NCBI GenBank assembly: GCA_002700865.1
Contig: PAFB01000120.1
Coordinates: 1 to 8,244, forward strand
DNA length: 8,244 nt
Reading direction: 5' to 3'
DNA from: Rhodospirillaceae bacterium
GTDB lineage: Bacteria > Pseudomonadota > Alphaproteobacteria > UBA7985
Below the pieces are notes generated by a model. The model searched no databases, was not told the origin of the DNA, and saw only the letters and a list, made by a program, of their open reading frames with translations. Below are positions 1 to 5,659 of the stretch, one piece after another. The translations under genes were made by a program, and so were the position numbers. The first letter of the stretch is position 1. Each line of letters opens with the position of its first letter.

Positions 1-354
1 CTGGCACAGTCCGCAGCGGCCGGCGGTGGCCTCATCCAAATGGTGATTATGTTCGGCGGGATTGGTCTGGTCATGTACCTGTTTATGATCCGCCCCCAGC
101 AGCGCCGAGCGCGCGAGCAGCGGGAAATGATCGACAACAGCCAGGCCGGCGACAACTTGCTTTTGGCTTCTGGGTTTAAGGTCAAGCTCAAGCACAAAGA
201 CGAGCATTACTTCCGCGTGGAACTGGCCGAAGGGGTCATTGCCGAAGTTGCACCTTCACAGGTCAGCGTGAATACAACCGCCATGGAAAACCGCGCAAAC
301 GAAGCCGCTGAAAAAGCGGCGGCAAAGAAATCAGGGCGCAACCGGAACAACTGA
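1..354 (+). CDS. yajC: YajC, Sec translocon accessory protein (5' partial)
   Basis: YajC is a small single-span inner-membrane protein that associates with SecD and SecF and, through them, with SecYEG. The frame is open from the first base of the window, and the first ATG (position 40) falls inside the transmembrane helix, so the true start lies upstream and the gene is cut by the window edge. About 117 codons are visible. Seen: a hydrophobic helix (IMFGGIGLVMYLFMI), then the family hallmark RPQQRRAREQ at its cytoplasmic end, then a small soluble domain containing LLLASGF and VEVAPSQV-like segments (here GVIAEVAPSQV). The C-terminus is Ala/Lys-rich and ends KKSGRNRNN. It is the first visible gene of the yajC-secD-secF operon, 80 bp ahead of secD. 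Identification rests on the RPQQRR motif plus the secDF neighbours. Confidence 0.93.
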   Translation: MAQSAAAGGGLIQMVIMFGGIGLVMYLFMIRPQQRRAREQREMIDNSQAGDNLLLASGFKVKLKHKDEHYFRVELAEGVIAEVAPSQVSVNTTAMENRANEAAEKAAAKKSGRNRNN

Positions 355-371
355 TCCACGCCCGCTTGAAA

Positions 372-410
372 CCACTGCCGGGGTCCCGCACCGCTCGTGG
401 CATCCCGGCC
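372..410 (+). other. Structured spacer between yajC and secD
   Basis: The 80-bp gap between yajC and secD contains a perfect 6-bp inverted repeat, GCCGGG at 377-382 and CCCGGC at 404-409. Inside it a smaller stem can form from CAC (389-391) and GTG (397-399). No run of T follows, so it does not look like an intrinsic terminator. It could be an RNA stem that tunes expression or stability between yajC and secD, or a chance feature of GC-rich DNA. No named RNA family is recognised. Confidence 0.3.
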
Positions 411-434
411 AACCAAAGATAAAGGCCCGCACGT

Positions 435-2003
435 ATGTTAAATACCCGATGGTGGCAACCGTTCGTCGTTGTGCTTGTGGTTCTGGGCGGCATGTACTTT
501 GCCGCACCAAACCTTTACCCGCGCGCATCACAAGACGAGAATAACGTGGTGCAAAACTTCGTGCCTTTCCCGTTTCTGCCCTATCAGGTCAATCTCGGGC
601 TTGATTTGCAAGGTGGGTCCTATCGACTGGTTCGGGTCGACCTTGAGGACGCGCGCGCCTCTTACATGGAGGATGTTCAGCGCATCGGTTCAAGCGTGCT
701 GCGGGATCAGGGCGTCGCTCTGCGGGCAACCGCGACAGATACCAGCGTGCGTTTTCAGTTCCGCGACGAGGTCGCCATGTTGGGTGCTCGCGAGATTTTG
801 CGGCAGCAGTTTCCCTCCGCCCTGTTCTCAGACCAAGGCTCCAGCCTGACCGTCACGCTGGGCGATGACGCTTTTGAGGTGGTCAAACAGGAAACCGTGC
901 AGTCGGTCCGTGATACCATTGAGCGCCGGATTGATGCCTTTGGCCTGACAGAGCCCAGCATTCGAATTCAGGGCCAGGACCGCATTTTGATTGAAGTGCC
1001 GGGCGTCTCCAATATCGACGCTTACCTCGAAAAGCTCGCGCTGACGATTCACATCGTCAAACAAGCCGGGGTGTCCCGCAACCCCAATGAAACACTGTTC
1101 ATGATGCTCGAAGATTCCGATCGCATCCTTGGGCCCGGTGAGCAGCCGACCAGCTATCTGATTGAACGCGAAGCCTGTGTCGATGGGGCTGATATCCAAG
1201 GGACGGGTGTGGGCACCGAGTATGGGGTCGTGGTGACGTTCACGCTAAACTCGCGCGGGAGCAAAGACTTCGCGACCTGCACCCGAAACAACGTGGGTGA
1301 GCGTCTGGCGATTGTCCTTGATGACAAGGTGATTTCCGCACCATCGGTGAATGAGCCAATCACCACCGGCAGTGTGCAGATTTCCGGGGGGTTCTCCTTC
1401 GAAGAAGCCCGTAGCCTCTCCACTCTGCTGGGCACGGGCTCGCTGGCGGCAGAAGTCGAAAGCATCGAAGAACGGGTGGTTGGACCTGGGCTGGGCGCTG
1501 AGTCGATCCGCTCCGGCGCGATTGCCTGTATCGTGGCAATGGCACTGGTGCTGTTGTTCATGACATTGGCCTATGGTCTGCTCGGCCTCATGGCCAACGT
1601 GGCGCTGGTCTTCAACCTGATTATGCTGCTCGGCATGCTGTCGATTTTCGGGGCGACTCTGACCTTGCCGGGCATTGCTGGCATTGTTCTGACGGTGGGG
1701 ATGGCTGTCGATGCCAATGTACTGGTGTTTGAGCGTATTCGAGAGGAGGCGCGCGCGGGACTTGATCCCAGCGATTCCGTCGCCAGTGGCTACGGCGCGG
1801 CGTTCTCAACAATTCTTGATGCCAACCTGACGACAGTATTCGCCGCCATCCTGCTCGCTGCTTTCGGCACTGGGCCAATTCAGGGTTTCGCGATGACGCT
1901 GACCATGGGCATCCTGACGTCCATGTTCACCGCCTTGCTGATGACGCGCCTTCTGATCAACCTTTGGCTCGACGGCGTTAAGCCTTCGAAGCTGCCGATT
2001 TAA
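435..2003 (+). CDS. secD: SecD, protein translocase subunit
   Basis: SecD pairs with SecF to form a proton-motive-force-driven RND-type membrane motor that pulls and releases proteins on the periplasmic side of SecYEG. The product is 522 aa. Seen: an N-terminal membrane helix at about residues 8-25; the conserved GLDLQGG motif at 55-61; a large periplasmic P1 region from about 30 to 355, with the AFGLTEPSIRIQGQDRILIE stretch at 168-187; then five more membrane helices from about 360 to 510. The transmembrane motif VDANVLVFERIREE (425-438) and DANLTT (462-467) are diagnostic; the Asp of VDANV belongs to the proton pathway in characterised SecD proteins. The ATG at 435 gives a complete first helix and has a weak AAAGG ribosome site at 421-425. 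Second gene of the operon, followed by secF after 17 bp. Length is somewhat below the E. coli protein, within the family range. Confidence 0.97.
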   Translation: MLNTRWWQPFVVVLVVLGGMYFAAPNLYPRASQDENNVVQNFVPFPFLPYQVNLGLDLQGGSYRLVRVDLEDARASYMEDVQRIGSSVLRDQGVALRATATDTSVRFQFRDEVAMLGAREILRQQFPSALFSDQGSSLTVTLGDDAFEVVKQETVQSVRDTIERRIDAFGLTEPSIRIQGQDRILIEVPGVSNIDAYLEKLALTIHIVKQAGVSRNPNETLFMMLEDSDRILGPGEQPTSYLIEREACVDGADIQGTGVGTEYGVVVTFTLNSRGSKDFATCTRNNVGERLAIVLDDKVISAPSVNEPITTGSVQISGGFSFEEARSLSTLLGTGSLAAEVESIEERVVGPGLGAESIRSGAIACIVAMALVLLFMTLAYGLLGLMANVALVFNLIMLLGMLSIFGATLTLPGIAGIVLTVGMAVDANVLVFERIREEARAGLDPSDSVASGYGAAFSTILDANLTTVFAAILLAAFGTGPIQGFAMTLTMGILTSMFTALLMTRLLINLWLDGVKPSKLPI

Positions 2004-2020
2004 GCGGAGGAGTACTGAGC

Positions 2021-3226
2021 ATGTTTCCCCTGATCCGACTCTTCCCCCAAAACAGCAATATTAACCTGCTGCGATTTCGCCGGATTACACTCGCATTTTC
2101 GTTGTTTATGCTCGTTTCATCCGTCGCTCTGTTCTTCGTTCGGCCGCTGAATCTGGGCATTGATTTCAAAGGCGGTTTGCTCTTTGACCTCCGGTTCCCA
2201 GCGGCGGTTTCTATTGAGGAGGTCAAGACTGACCTTGCCGGGCTTGGTTACGGCACACCGGAGGTGCAGGCCTTTGGCTCCGATAGCGACTTAAAAATCG
2301 TTTTCGCCGTGCCCAGCACTGGTGTCGAAGACGAGGAAATCGCCATTGTGCGTGAAATGCGCGCCGCTGTCCGCGCGCTCTACCCGCCAATGCTGGATGG
2401 CGACGACCTGACTCTGGCACTGTCCGCAGCCTCCGATGGCGGCACCGAATTTGTGAACGGCGACGTAGAATACCGCCGGGTCGAGAATGTCGGCTCCAAG
2501 ATATCTGGCGAACTGGCGCAAAAAGGGGCTTTGGCTACGGCTTTGGCTCTGCTGGCTATTGCTGCCTACATCTGGTTCCGCTTCGAATGGCAGTTTGCTA
2601 TCGCTGCGCTGCTTGCGCTGACGCATGATGTCATTACGACCATTGGCCTGTTCTCGCTGTTCCAGTTCACCTTCGATCTGCCGACCGTTGCCGCCATCCT
2701 GACCATTGCCGGTTACTCCATCAACGATACCGTGGTGGTGTTTGACCGAGCGCGGGAGGAGATGCGGCGAAACAGCGAGCGGCCCGTAATCGAAGTCCTC
2801 AACCTGGCTCTGAACCGCACCCTGTCGCGTACCTTGATGACATCCGTGACGACCTTCCTTGCGCTGCTGGCCCTGTTCGCTTTTGGCCCATTGGTGATCC
2901 GGGACTTTACCATTGCGCTGATGTGGGGCGTGGGTATTGGTACTTATTCGTCGCTGTTCTTTGCAACGCCGCTGTTGGTGCTTATGGGGCTGTCAGAGCG
3001 TGCTTTTGACAAGAAGATCGTTGATGACGACGAGGACGACTATGCCGCCCAGCTTGCTTCATCCATCACGCAAGCCGACGATGATGAAATCAGAGCGCGT
3101 GTCAAAGGTCGCGATGGCGTCGAGCGCGCTGTGGAGGCTGAAATGATCCTGCCTGAGGACGATGGCCCGATAGAGCAACCCCGGCGCAAGCGGAAAAAGA
3201 AAAAGCGCCCCGCTGGTCGAAAATAG
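2021..3226 (+). CDS. secF: SecF, protein translocase subunit, with long charged C-terminal tail
   Basis: SecF is the partner of SecD in the proton-driven SecDF motor. The product is 401 aa, against about 320 for E. coli SecF. Seen: helix 1 at about residues 21-40; LGIDFKGG at 45-52; the periplasmic P4 domain to about 150; VGSKISGELAQKG (157-169), which precedes helix 2; helices 2-6 from about 170 to 324; and the hallmark GYSINDTVVVFDRAREEM at 231-248. GGAGGA at 2006-2011 is a strong ribosome site for the ATG at 2021. After the last helix comes a cytoplasmic tail of about 75 residues: acidic first (VDDDEDD at 334-340, ADDDE at 352-356), then an extreme basic end (RRKRKKKKRPAGRK, 388-401). This tail accounts for the extra length. 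Last gene of the yajC-secDF operon; an intrinsic terminator follows directly. Confidence 0.97.
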   Translation: MFPLIRLFPQNSNINLLRFRRITLAFSLFMLVSSVALFFVRPLNLGIDFKGGLLFDLRFPAAVSIEEVKTDLAGLGYGTPEVQAFGSDSDLKIVFAVPSTGVEDEEIAIVREMRAAVRALYPPMLDGDDLTLALSAASDGGTEFVNGDVEYRRVENVGSKISGELAQKGALATALALLAIAAYIWFRFEWQFAIAALLALTHDVITTIGLFSLFQFTFDLPTVAAILTIAGYSINDTVVVFDRAREEMRRNSERPVIEVLNLALNRTLSRTLMTSVTTFLALLALFAFGPLVIRDFTIALMWGVGIGTYSSLFFATPLLVLMGLSERAFDKKIVDDDEDDYAAQLASSITQADDDEIRARVKGRDGVERAVEAEMILPEDDGPIEQPRRKRKKKKRPAGRK

Positions 3227-3236
3227 CCCACTTGGA

Positions 3237-3273
3237 AAGGCCCCCCTTCGATAGATCGTCTGGGGGCTTTTTT
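3237..3273 (+). terminator. Intrinsic terminator of the yajC-secDF operon
   Basis: A GC-rich hairpin starts 10 bp after the secF stop. GCCCCC (3240-3245) pairs with GGGGGC (3262-3267). Within the loop CGA (3249-3251) can pair with TCG (3256-3258). Six T residues follow at 3268-3273. This is a textbook Rho-independent terminator and shows that the downstream plus-strand genes need their own promoter. Read on the minus strand it has only a short T run, so it is at best a weak terminator for the opposing gene at 3312-3788. Confidence 0.9.
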
Positions 3274-3311
3274 CTGCCTGCAACGTGAAAAAAGAAGGGG
3301 GCAGGGACCGT

Positions 3312-3374
3312 TTAGCGGCTGTAGCGCCGGCGCAGTAACTCGAACCCTATTCCATAGGTCAGCAGCGTAACGCT
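3312..3374 (-). pseudogene. Possible severed C-terminus of the membrane protein
   Basis: Directly after the TGA of the preceding membrane protein frame, the same frame reads 20 sense codons, SVTLLTYGIGFELLRRRYSR, then TAA at 3314-3312. The peptide completes the interrupted helix 4 and ends in a positive cluster (RRRYSR), a usual way for a membrane helix to end in the cytoplasm. A single change of TGA to TGG (Trp) would give a continuous 158-aa four-helix protein. Whether the TGA is real, recently acquired or a sequence error cannot be told from the window. Confidence 0.5.
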
Positions 3375-3788
3375 TCACACAATCACGGCGAAAAACAACT
3401 CCATGGCGACAACAATTGACAGCCTCATCAGCGTGAGTTCCGGCGCCATCAACAAGAGCGTCATCACCAGCGCAACGGGGACAAAGACAAAACCGACGGC
3501 CAGATGGATCAGGCACCGGGTCAGCGTCGCAAGGCCTTTGAACAGCGACTCAATCCCAACAGAGGCGACGAATGAGACGGCGAAGGTCGCGGCAAAAATC
3601 ACTGCAGCCGTCGAGAACCCAAACGGAAAAACCAGCCCGTCATACCAACTGCCGACAAAGTACTGAAAAGCCAGATGCAGAAGCACGCCAATGATGCAGC
3701 ACACCACCGTCACCGCGAGTGATGCTGGTGTTGGAGATGAACCCGCCTGCTGGCCCAGATTGGACGCCATATTCCCATTCGTCTCCAT
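3375..3788 (-). CDS. Small multi-span membrane protein of unknown function, possibly truncated
   Basis: I do not recognise a family. The 137-aa product is very hydrophobic. The predicted helices are at about residues 24-45 (AVTVVCCIIGVLLHLAFQYF), 56-77, 89-114 and from 121 to the end. The N-terminal 20 residues are polar (Asn/Gln/Ser/Pro). Membrane character in this frame, against Thr/Ala/Ser-rich translations on the other strand, supports the minus strand as coding. The start is uncertain: the ATG at 3788 has no clear ribosome site, whereas Met7 (ATG at 3770) has GGAG about 13 bp upstream. The TGA at 3377-3375 falls in the middle of helix 4. The same frame continues for 20 plausible codons to a TAA at 3314-3312, so the gene may carry a nonsense mutation or a sequence error. 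It lies between secF and the Mth938-like gene, on the opposite strand to both. Confidence 0.65.
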   Translation of the reverse strand: METNGNMASNLGQQAGSSPTPASLAVTVVCCIIGVLLHLAFQYFVGSWYDGLVFPFGFSTAAVIFAATFAVSFVASVGIESLFKGLATLTRCLIHLAVGFVFVPVALVMTLLLMAPELTLMRLSIVVAMELFFAVIV

Positions 3789-4107
3789 AGAGGTTCAAGG
3801 CCAATTAAAAGCGAAGACTCAATCCAAGGTTCGCTTTCCGACACAAAAAGTTTGGTTCGACGACAACCGAGAACAAAGCCAAATTTTCAGGACGAGACAA
3901 TTTGGTCTGTGATTGTTGTCTGAATTGTAACTCTGCGTCTTACACCCGCAGGTTAGACGGGGAATTTGTGATCATAAACGATAGCTTTATGCCCCCTAAG
4001 TCGCTGAAATTATTCCTGATATTAGTTATGAGAGCGCTCTGATGTCGGAGTCGCCTTGCGCGGGTTGAGGCTTGGATACCGCGGGGGGACTTTCCATTTC
4101 GTTGGTA
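3789..4107. promoter_or_regulatory. Divergent intergenic region with inverted repeats
   Basis: This stretch of about 320 bp separates two divergent genes and is visibly AT-richer than the coding regions around it, so it probably holds both promoters. I could not fix a convincing -35/-10 pair for either. It contains three inverted repeats: AAAGCGAA (3808-3815) with TTCGCTTT (3830-3837), loop of 14, in the leader of the minus-strand gene; AGACAA (3895-3900) with TTGTCT (3916-3921); and the palindrome AGAGCGCTCT (4031-4040). I see no protein-coding gene in it. Confidence 0.45.
4026..4045. promoter_or_regulatory. Candidate operator, AGAGCGCTCT palindrome
   Basis: AGAGCGCTCT at 4031-4040 is a perfect 10-bp palindrome. 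Two further matched pairs flank it (A4028-T4043 and T4029-A4042) with one mismatch (G4030/G4041). The central CG and the shape resemble LacI-family operators, such as the GAGAGCGCTCTC-type sites known for sugar regulators in proteobacteria. It sits about 70 bp before the ATG of the Mth938-like gene, a reasonable operator position. No regulator gene is in the window, so binding is only inferred. Confidence 0.3.
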
Positions 4108-4500
4108 ATGCCTCATATCCCCACCATGGATATTACACCTCACATCCGGGAAAGCCGGGTGATCATCGATGGCTATGGCGACGGCGGTTTTCGCGTGAAC
4201 GGTGACCGGCGTGACGGCGCGCTGATTGTGCTGGAGGACCACGCGGTTTCGATAGCTGCAACAGATCTTGAAAGCCTGACCCTTGAGATGCTCCAACCGT
4301 TGTTTGACGCGGCGGACTCTTTGGACGTGGTGATCTTTGGCATGGGCGAGCGCATGGCCTTTATTCCTGTGAACATCAGTCAGAAGTTGCAGGCGCTCAA
4401 TATCGGGTCTGACCCAATGGATACGGGCGCGGCTTGCCGATGTTTTAATGTTCTGGTGACGGAAGACCGGCGCGCGGCGGCGGTACTCTTGCCCGTTTGA
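4108..4500 (+). CDS. Mth938-like domain protein, NDUFAF3-like
   Basis: A small soluble protein of the Mth938/DUF498 family (130 aa from the ATG at 4108). The human member NDUFAF3 is an assembly factor for respiratory complex I; the bacterial role is not firmly known. Seen, numbered from 4108: the family motif IDGYGDGGFRVNGDRRDGAL at 20-39, a VVIFGMGER strand-turn at 74-82, and the C-terminal signature MDTGAACRCFNVLVTEDRRA at 104-123, ending AAVLLPV. The start is uncertain. An in-frame TTG at 4072 and ATGs at 4108 and 4126 are all possible and none has a good ribosome site; starting at 4126 gives MDITPHIRES, close to the usual family beginning. The stop abuts the next gene, so the two are probably translated together. 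A conserved residue cluster is present, but no catalytic site is known for this family. Confidence 0.88.
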   Translation: MPHIPTMDITPHIRESRVIIDGYGDGGFRVNGDRRDGALIVLEDHAVSIAATDLESLTLEMLQPLFDAADSLDVVIFGMGERMAFIPVNISQKLQALNIGSDPMDTGAACRCFNVLVTEDRRAAAVLLPV

Positions 4501-4502
4501 CC

Positions 4503-5288
4503 ATGAATCCCTTTCTTGACGTTTTGCTGCGGGCACACCCTCAGGCAGAACCCCGGCTTCGGCCTTGGTACGCCTTTGCCCACGAAGTCGCCCTGGCGCC
4601 GCGAAAAGTGACGGAGCCTGCTATTGGCCAAATTCGGTTGAAATGGTGGGCAGAGGCTGCAGACGAAATTCTCGACCCGGCCACCACCCCGCGCGCCCAT
4701 CCAGCGGTAACCGCGTGGAACGATGCCCTTGACCCGGCCACAGCGCCGGCACCGGGTCTGGTCCATGCCTTGATCAATGCCCACACGCTGGATCTGGAGC
4801 CCCAACCCCACGCTGATTTCGAAGCGCTGCGGGCCGATGCGACCGCGCGCTGGGGTAATTTGCTGCGGGTGGGTCTGCAGTTGCTCGCTGTCCGTGACGA
4901 CAGCCACCATCACGCCGCCAACCACGTGGGCGCTGCTTTTGGTCTGGCGGGGAGCCTTTACGCCGTTGCGCCCGAAGCGCAGCAAAACCGGCAGGCACAT
5001 CCCGGCCTGCCTTTGTCGCCGGAGAAAGCATCACCGCAGGCGCGCAGGGAGGTTGCAGACCATACCCTGGGACAGGCGCTGTATCATTTGGACAGGGCGC
5101 AGGAGCTGCTGCCACGGCCTGTGAGTGAAGCCTTGCCCGTGCTCAGGCTGGGTGTCGCGGCGCGGGCGCTGATCCAGACCGCCGCCCGCGCTGGTGCCGA
5201 CCCTCTCGCCTTGCCTCCCACAGCCCACGCCGCGCAAACCTTTGTTCCACGGCTGACGTGGGCAAGGGTGCGTGGAGCCTATGCCTAA
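4503..5288 (+). CDS. Squalene/phytoene synthase-like protein, NDUFAF6-like, probably non-catalytic
   Basis: The 261-aa product has the all-helical squalene/phytoene synthase fold pattern. The clearest signature is YAFAHEVALAPRKV (23-36) followed by IGQIRLKWWAEAADEI (41-56), which corresponds to the usual IRLQWWRDAL segment. A second family segment is HVGAAFGLAGSLYAV (141-155). True prenyl synthases carry Asp-rich DxxxD motifs for binding diphosphate-Mg in these two helices. Here the equivalent helices have none (WYAFAHEVALAP and GLAGSLYAVAPEAQ), so terpene synthesis is unlikely. This matches the complex I assembly factor NDUFAF6 branch rather than carotenoid or hopanoid enzymes. The ATG at 4503 lies 2 bp after the preceding stop; a TTG at 4497 overlapping that stop is the alternative. 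The 3' end overlaps the next gene by 8 bp, so the three genes are probably one transcript. Confidence 0.82.
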   Translation: MNPFLDVLLRAHPQAEPRLRPWYAFAHEVALAPRKVTEPAIGQIRLKWWAEAADEILDPATTPRAHPAVTAWNDALDPATAPAPGLVHALINAHTLDLEPQPHADFEALRADATARWGNLLRVGLQLLAVRDDSHHHAANHVGAAFGLAGSLYAVAPEAQQNRQAHPGLPLSPEKASPQARREVADHTLGQALYHLDRAQELLPRPVSEALPVLRLGVAARALIQTAARAGADPLALPPTAHAAQTFVPRLTWARVRGAYA

Positions 5289-5622
5289 GGACCGTTTTGC
5301 CGACGCCCGCCGTGATTTGCGCTTTATCGGTGATTGTCCGGTCTGTGGGCGTCCTATGCTCAAGGGGCCAAGCATCGACAAACACCACTTTTTGCCCAAG
5401 TCAGAAGGCGGCGGGCCCGATGATGCTCAGTGGGTTCATCGCATTTGCCATAAGCAGATTCACGCCCTTTTCACCGCTAAGGAGCTGGCCAGAGACCCGG
5501 AACTTCAGCGCCCCAGTGCCCTCGCTGCCCGTCCGGAGTTCGAGGGGTTCATTGACTGGATACGAAAACAGCCGCCTGAGTTTAACGCACGGATGCGCAA
5601 AACTCGGCGGCTGCGAAAATAA
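5281..5622 (+). CDS. Small HNH-type zinc protein
   Basis: A 113-aa protein resembling the small stand-alone HNH proteins found in many proteobacteria. Seen: a first zinc knuckle CPVC (19-22), then DKHHFLPKSEGG (33-44) with the HH that normally supplies the catalytic His of the beta-beta-alpha metal fold, then HRICHKQIH (53-61) in place of the usual CxxCHxxIH, then a helical tail (FEGFIDWIRKQPPEFNARMR). The first Cys of the second knuckle is His here, so the zinc site would be CCHC. The usual central Asn of HNH is not obvious. DNA cleavage is therefore possible but unproven; a DNA-repair or nicking role is a guess. The ATG at 5281 overlaps the preceding gene by 8 bp in another frame, with GGAG at 5274-5277 only 3 bp away; a GTG at 5272 is an alternative start. 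The gene runs into the minus-strand terminator of sodB. Confidence 0.75.
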   Translation: MPKDRFADARRDLRFIGDCPVCGRPMLKGPSIDKHHFLPKSEGGGPDDAQWVHRICHKQIHALFTAKELARDPELQRPSALAARPEFEGFIDWIRKQPPEFNARMRKTRRLRK

Positions 5623-5638
5623 CCCTGAAGCCTCAGGG
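5613..5638 (-). terminator. Intrinsic terminator of sodB
   Basis: CCCTGA (5623-5628) and TCAGGG (5633-5638) form a perfect 6-bp stem with a 4-base loop. Read on the minus strand, 22 bp after the sodB stop, the hairpin is followed by TTATTTT (5622-5616), as expected for a Rho-independent terminator. The T-rich part overlaps the last codons and stop of the convergent HNH gene. On the plus strand no T run follows, so it would stop that transcript poorly. Confidence 0.7.
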
Positions 5639-5659
5639 ACAGCTTGGCGTTGGAAGAGC

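Noticed and set aside
3312..3377. TGA as a selenocysteine codon in the membrane protein
   Set aside because: The residue would sit inside a membrane helix of a protein with no redox motif, and no bacterial SECIS-type stem-loop is evident just downstream. A mutated Trp codon is simpler.
3403..3666. Plus-strand open frame of 87 codons opposite the membrane protein
   Set aside because: The product is a low-complexity Thr/Ala/Ser sequence, typical of the antisense of hydrophobic codons. The minus-strand frame has convincing helices.
4042..4068. Eight-codon upstream frame (MSESPCAG) before the Mth938-like gene
   Set aside because: Too short to support from sequence alone, and the transcription start is unknown. 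It could be a leader peptide but has no distinguishing codon run.
4380..5000. Minus-strand open frame of about 206 codons opposite the Mth938-like and phytoene-synthase-like genes
   Set aside because: Both plus-strand genes have clear family motifs. The opposite frame is Arg/Gly/Pro-rich shadow translation of GC-rich DNA.
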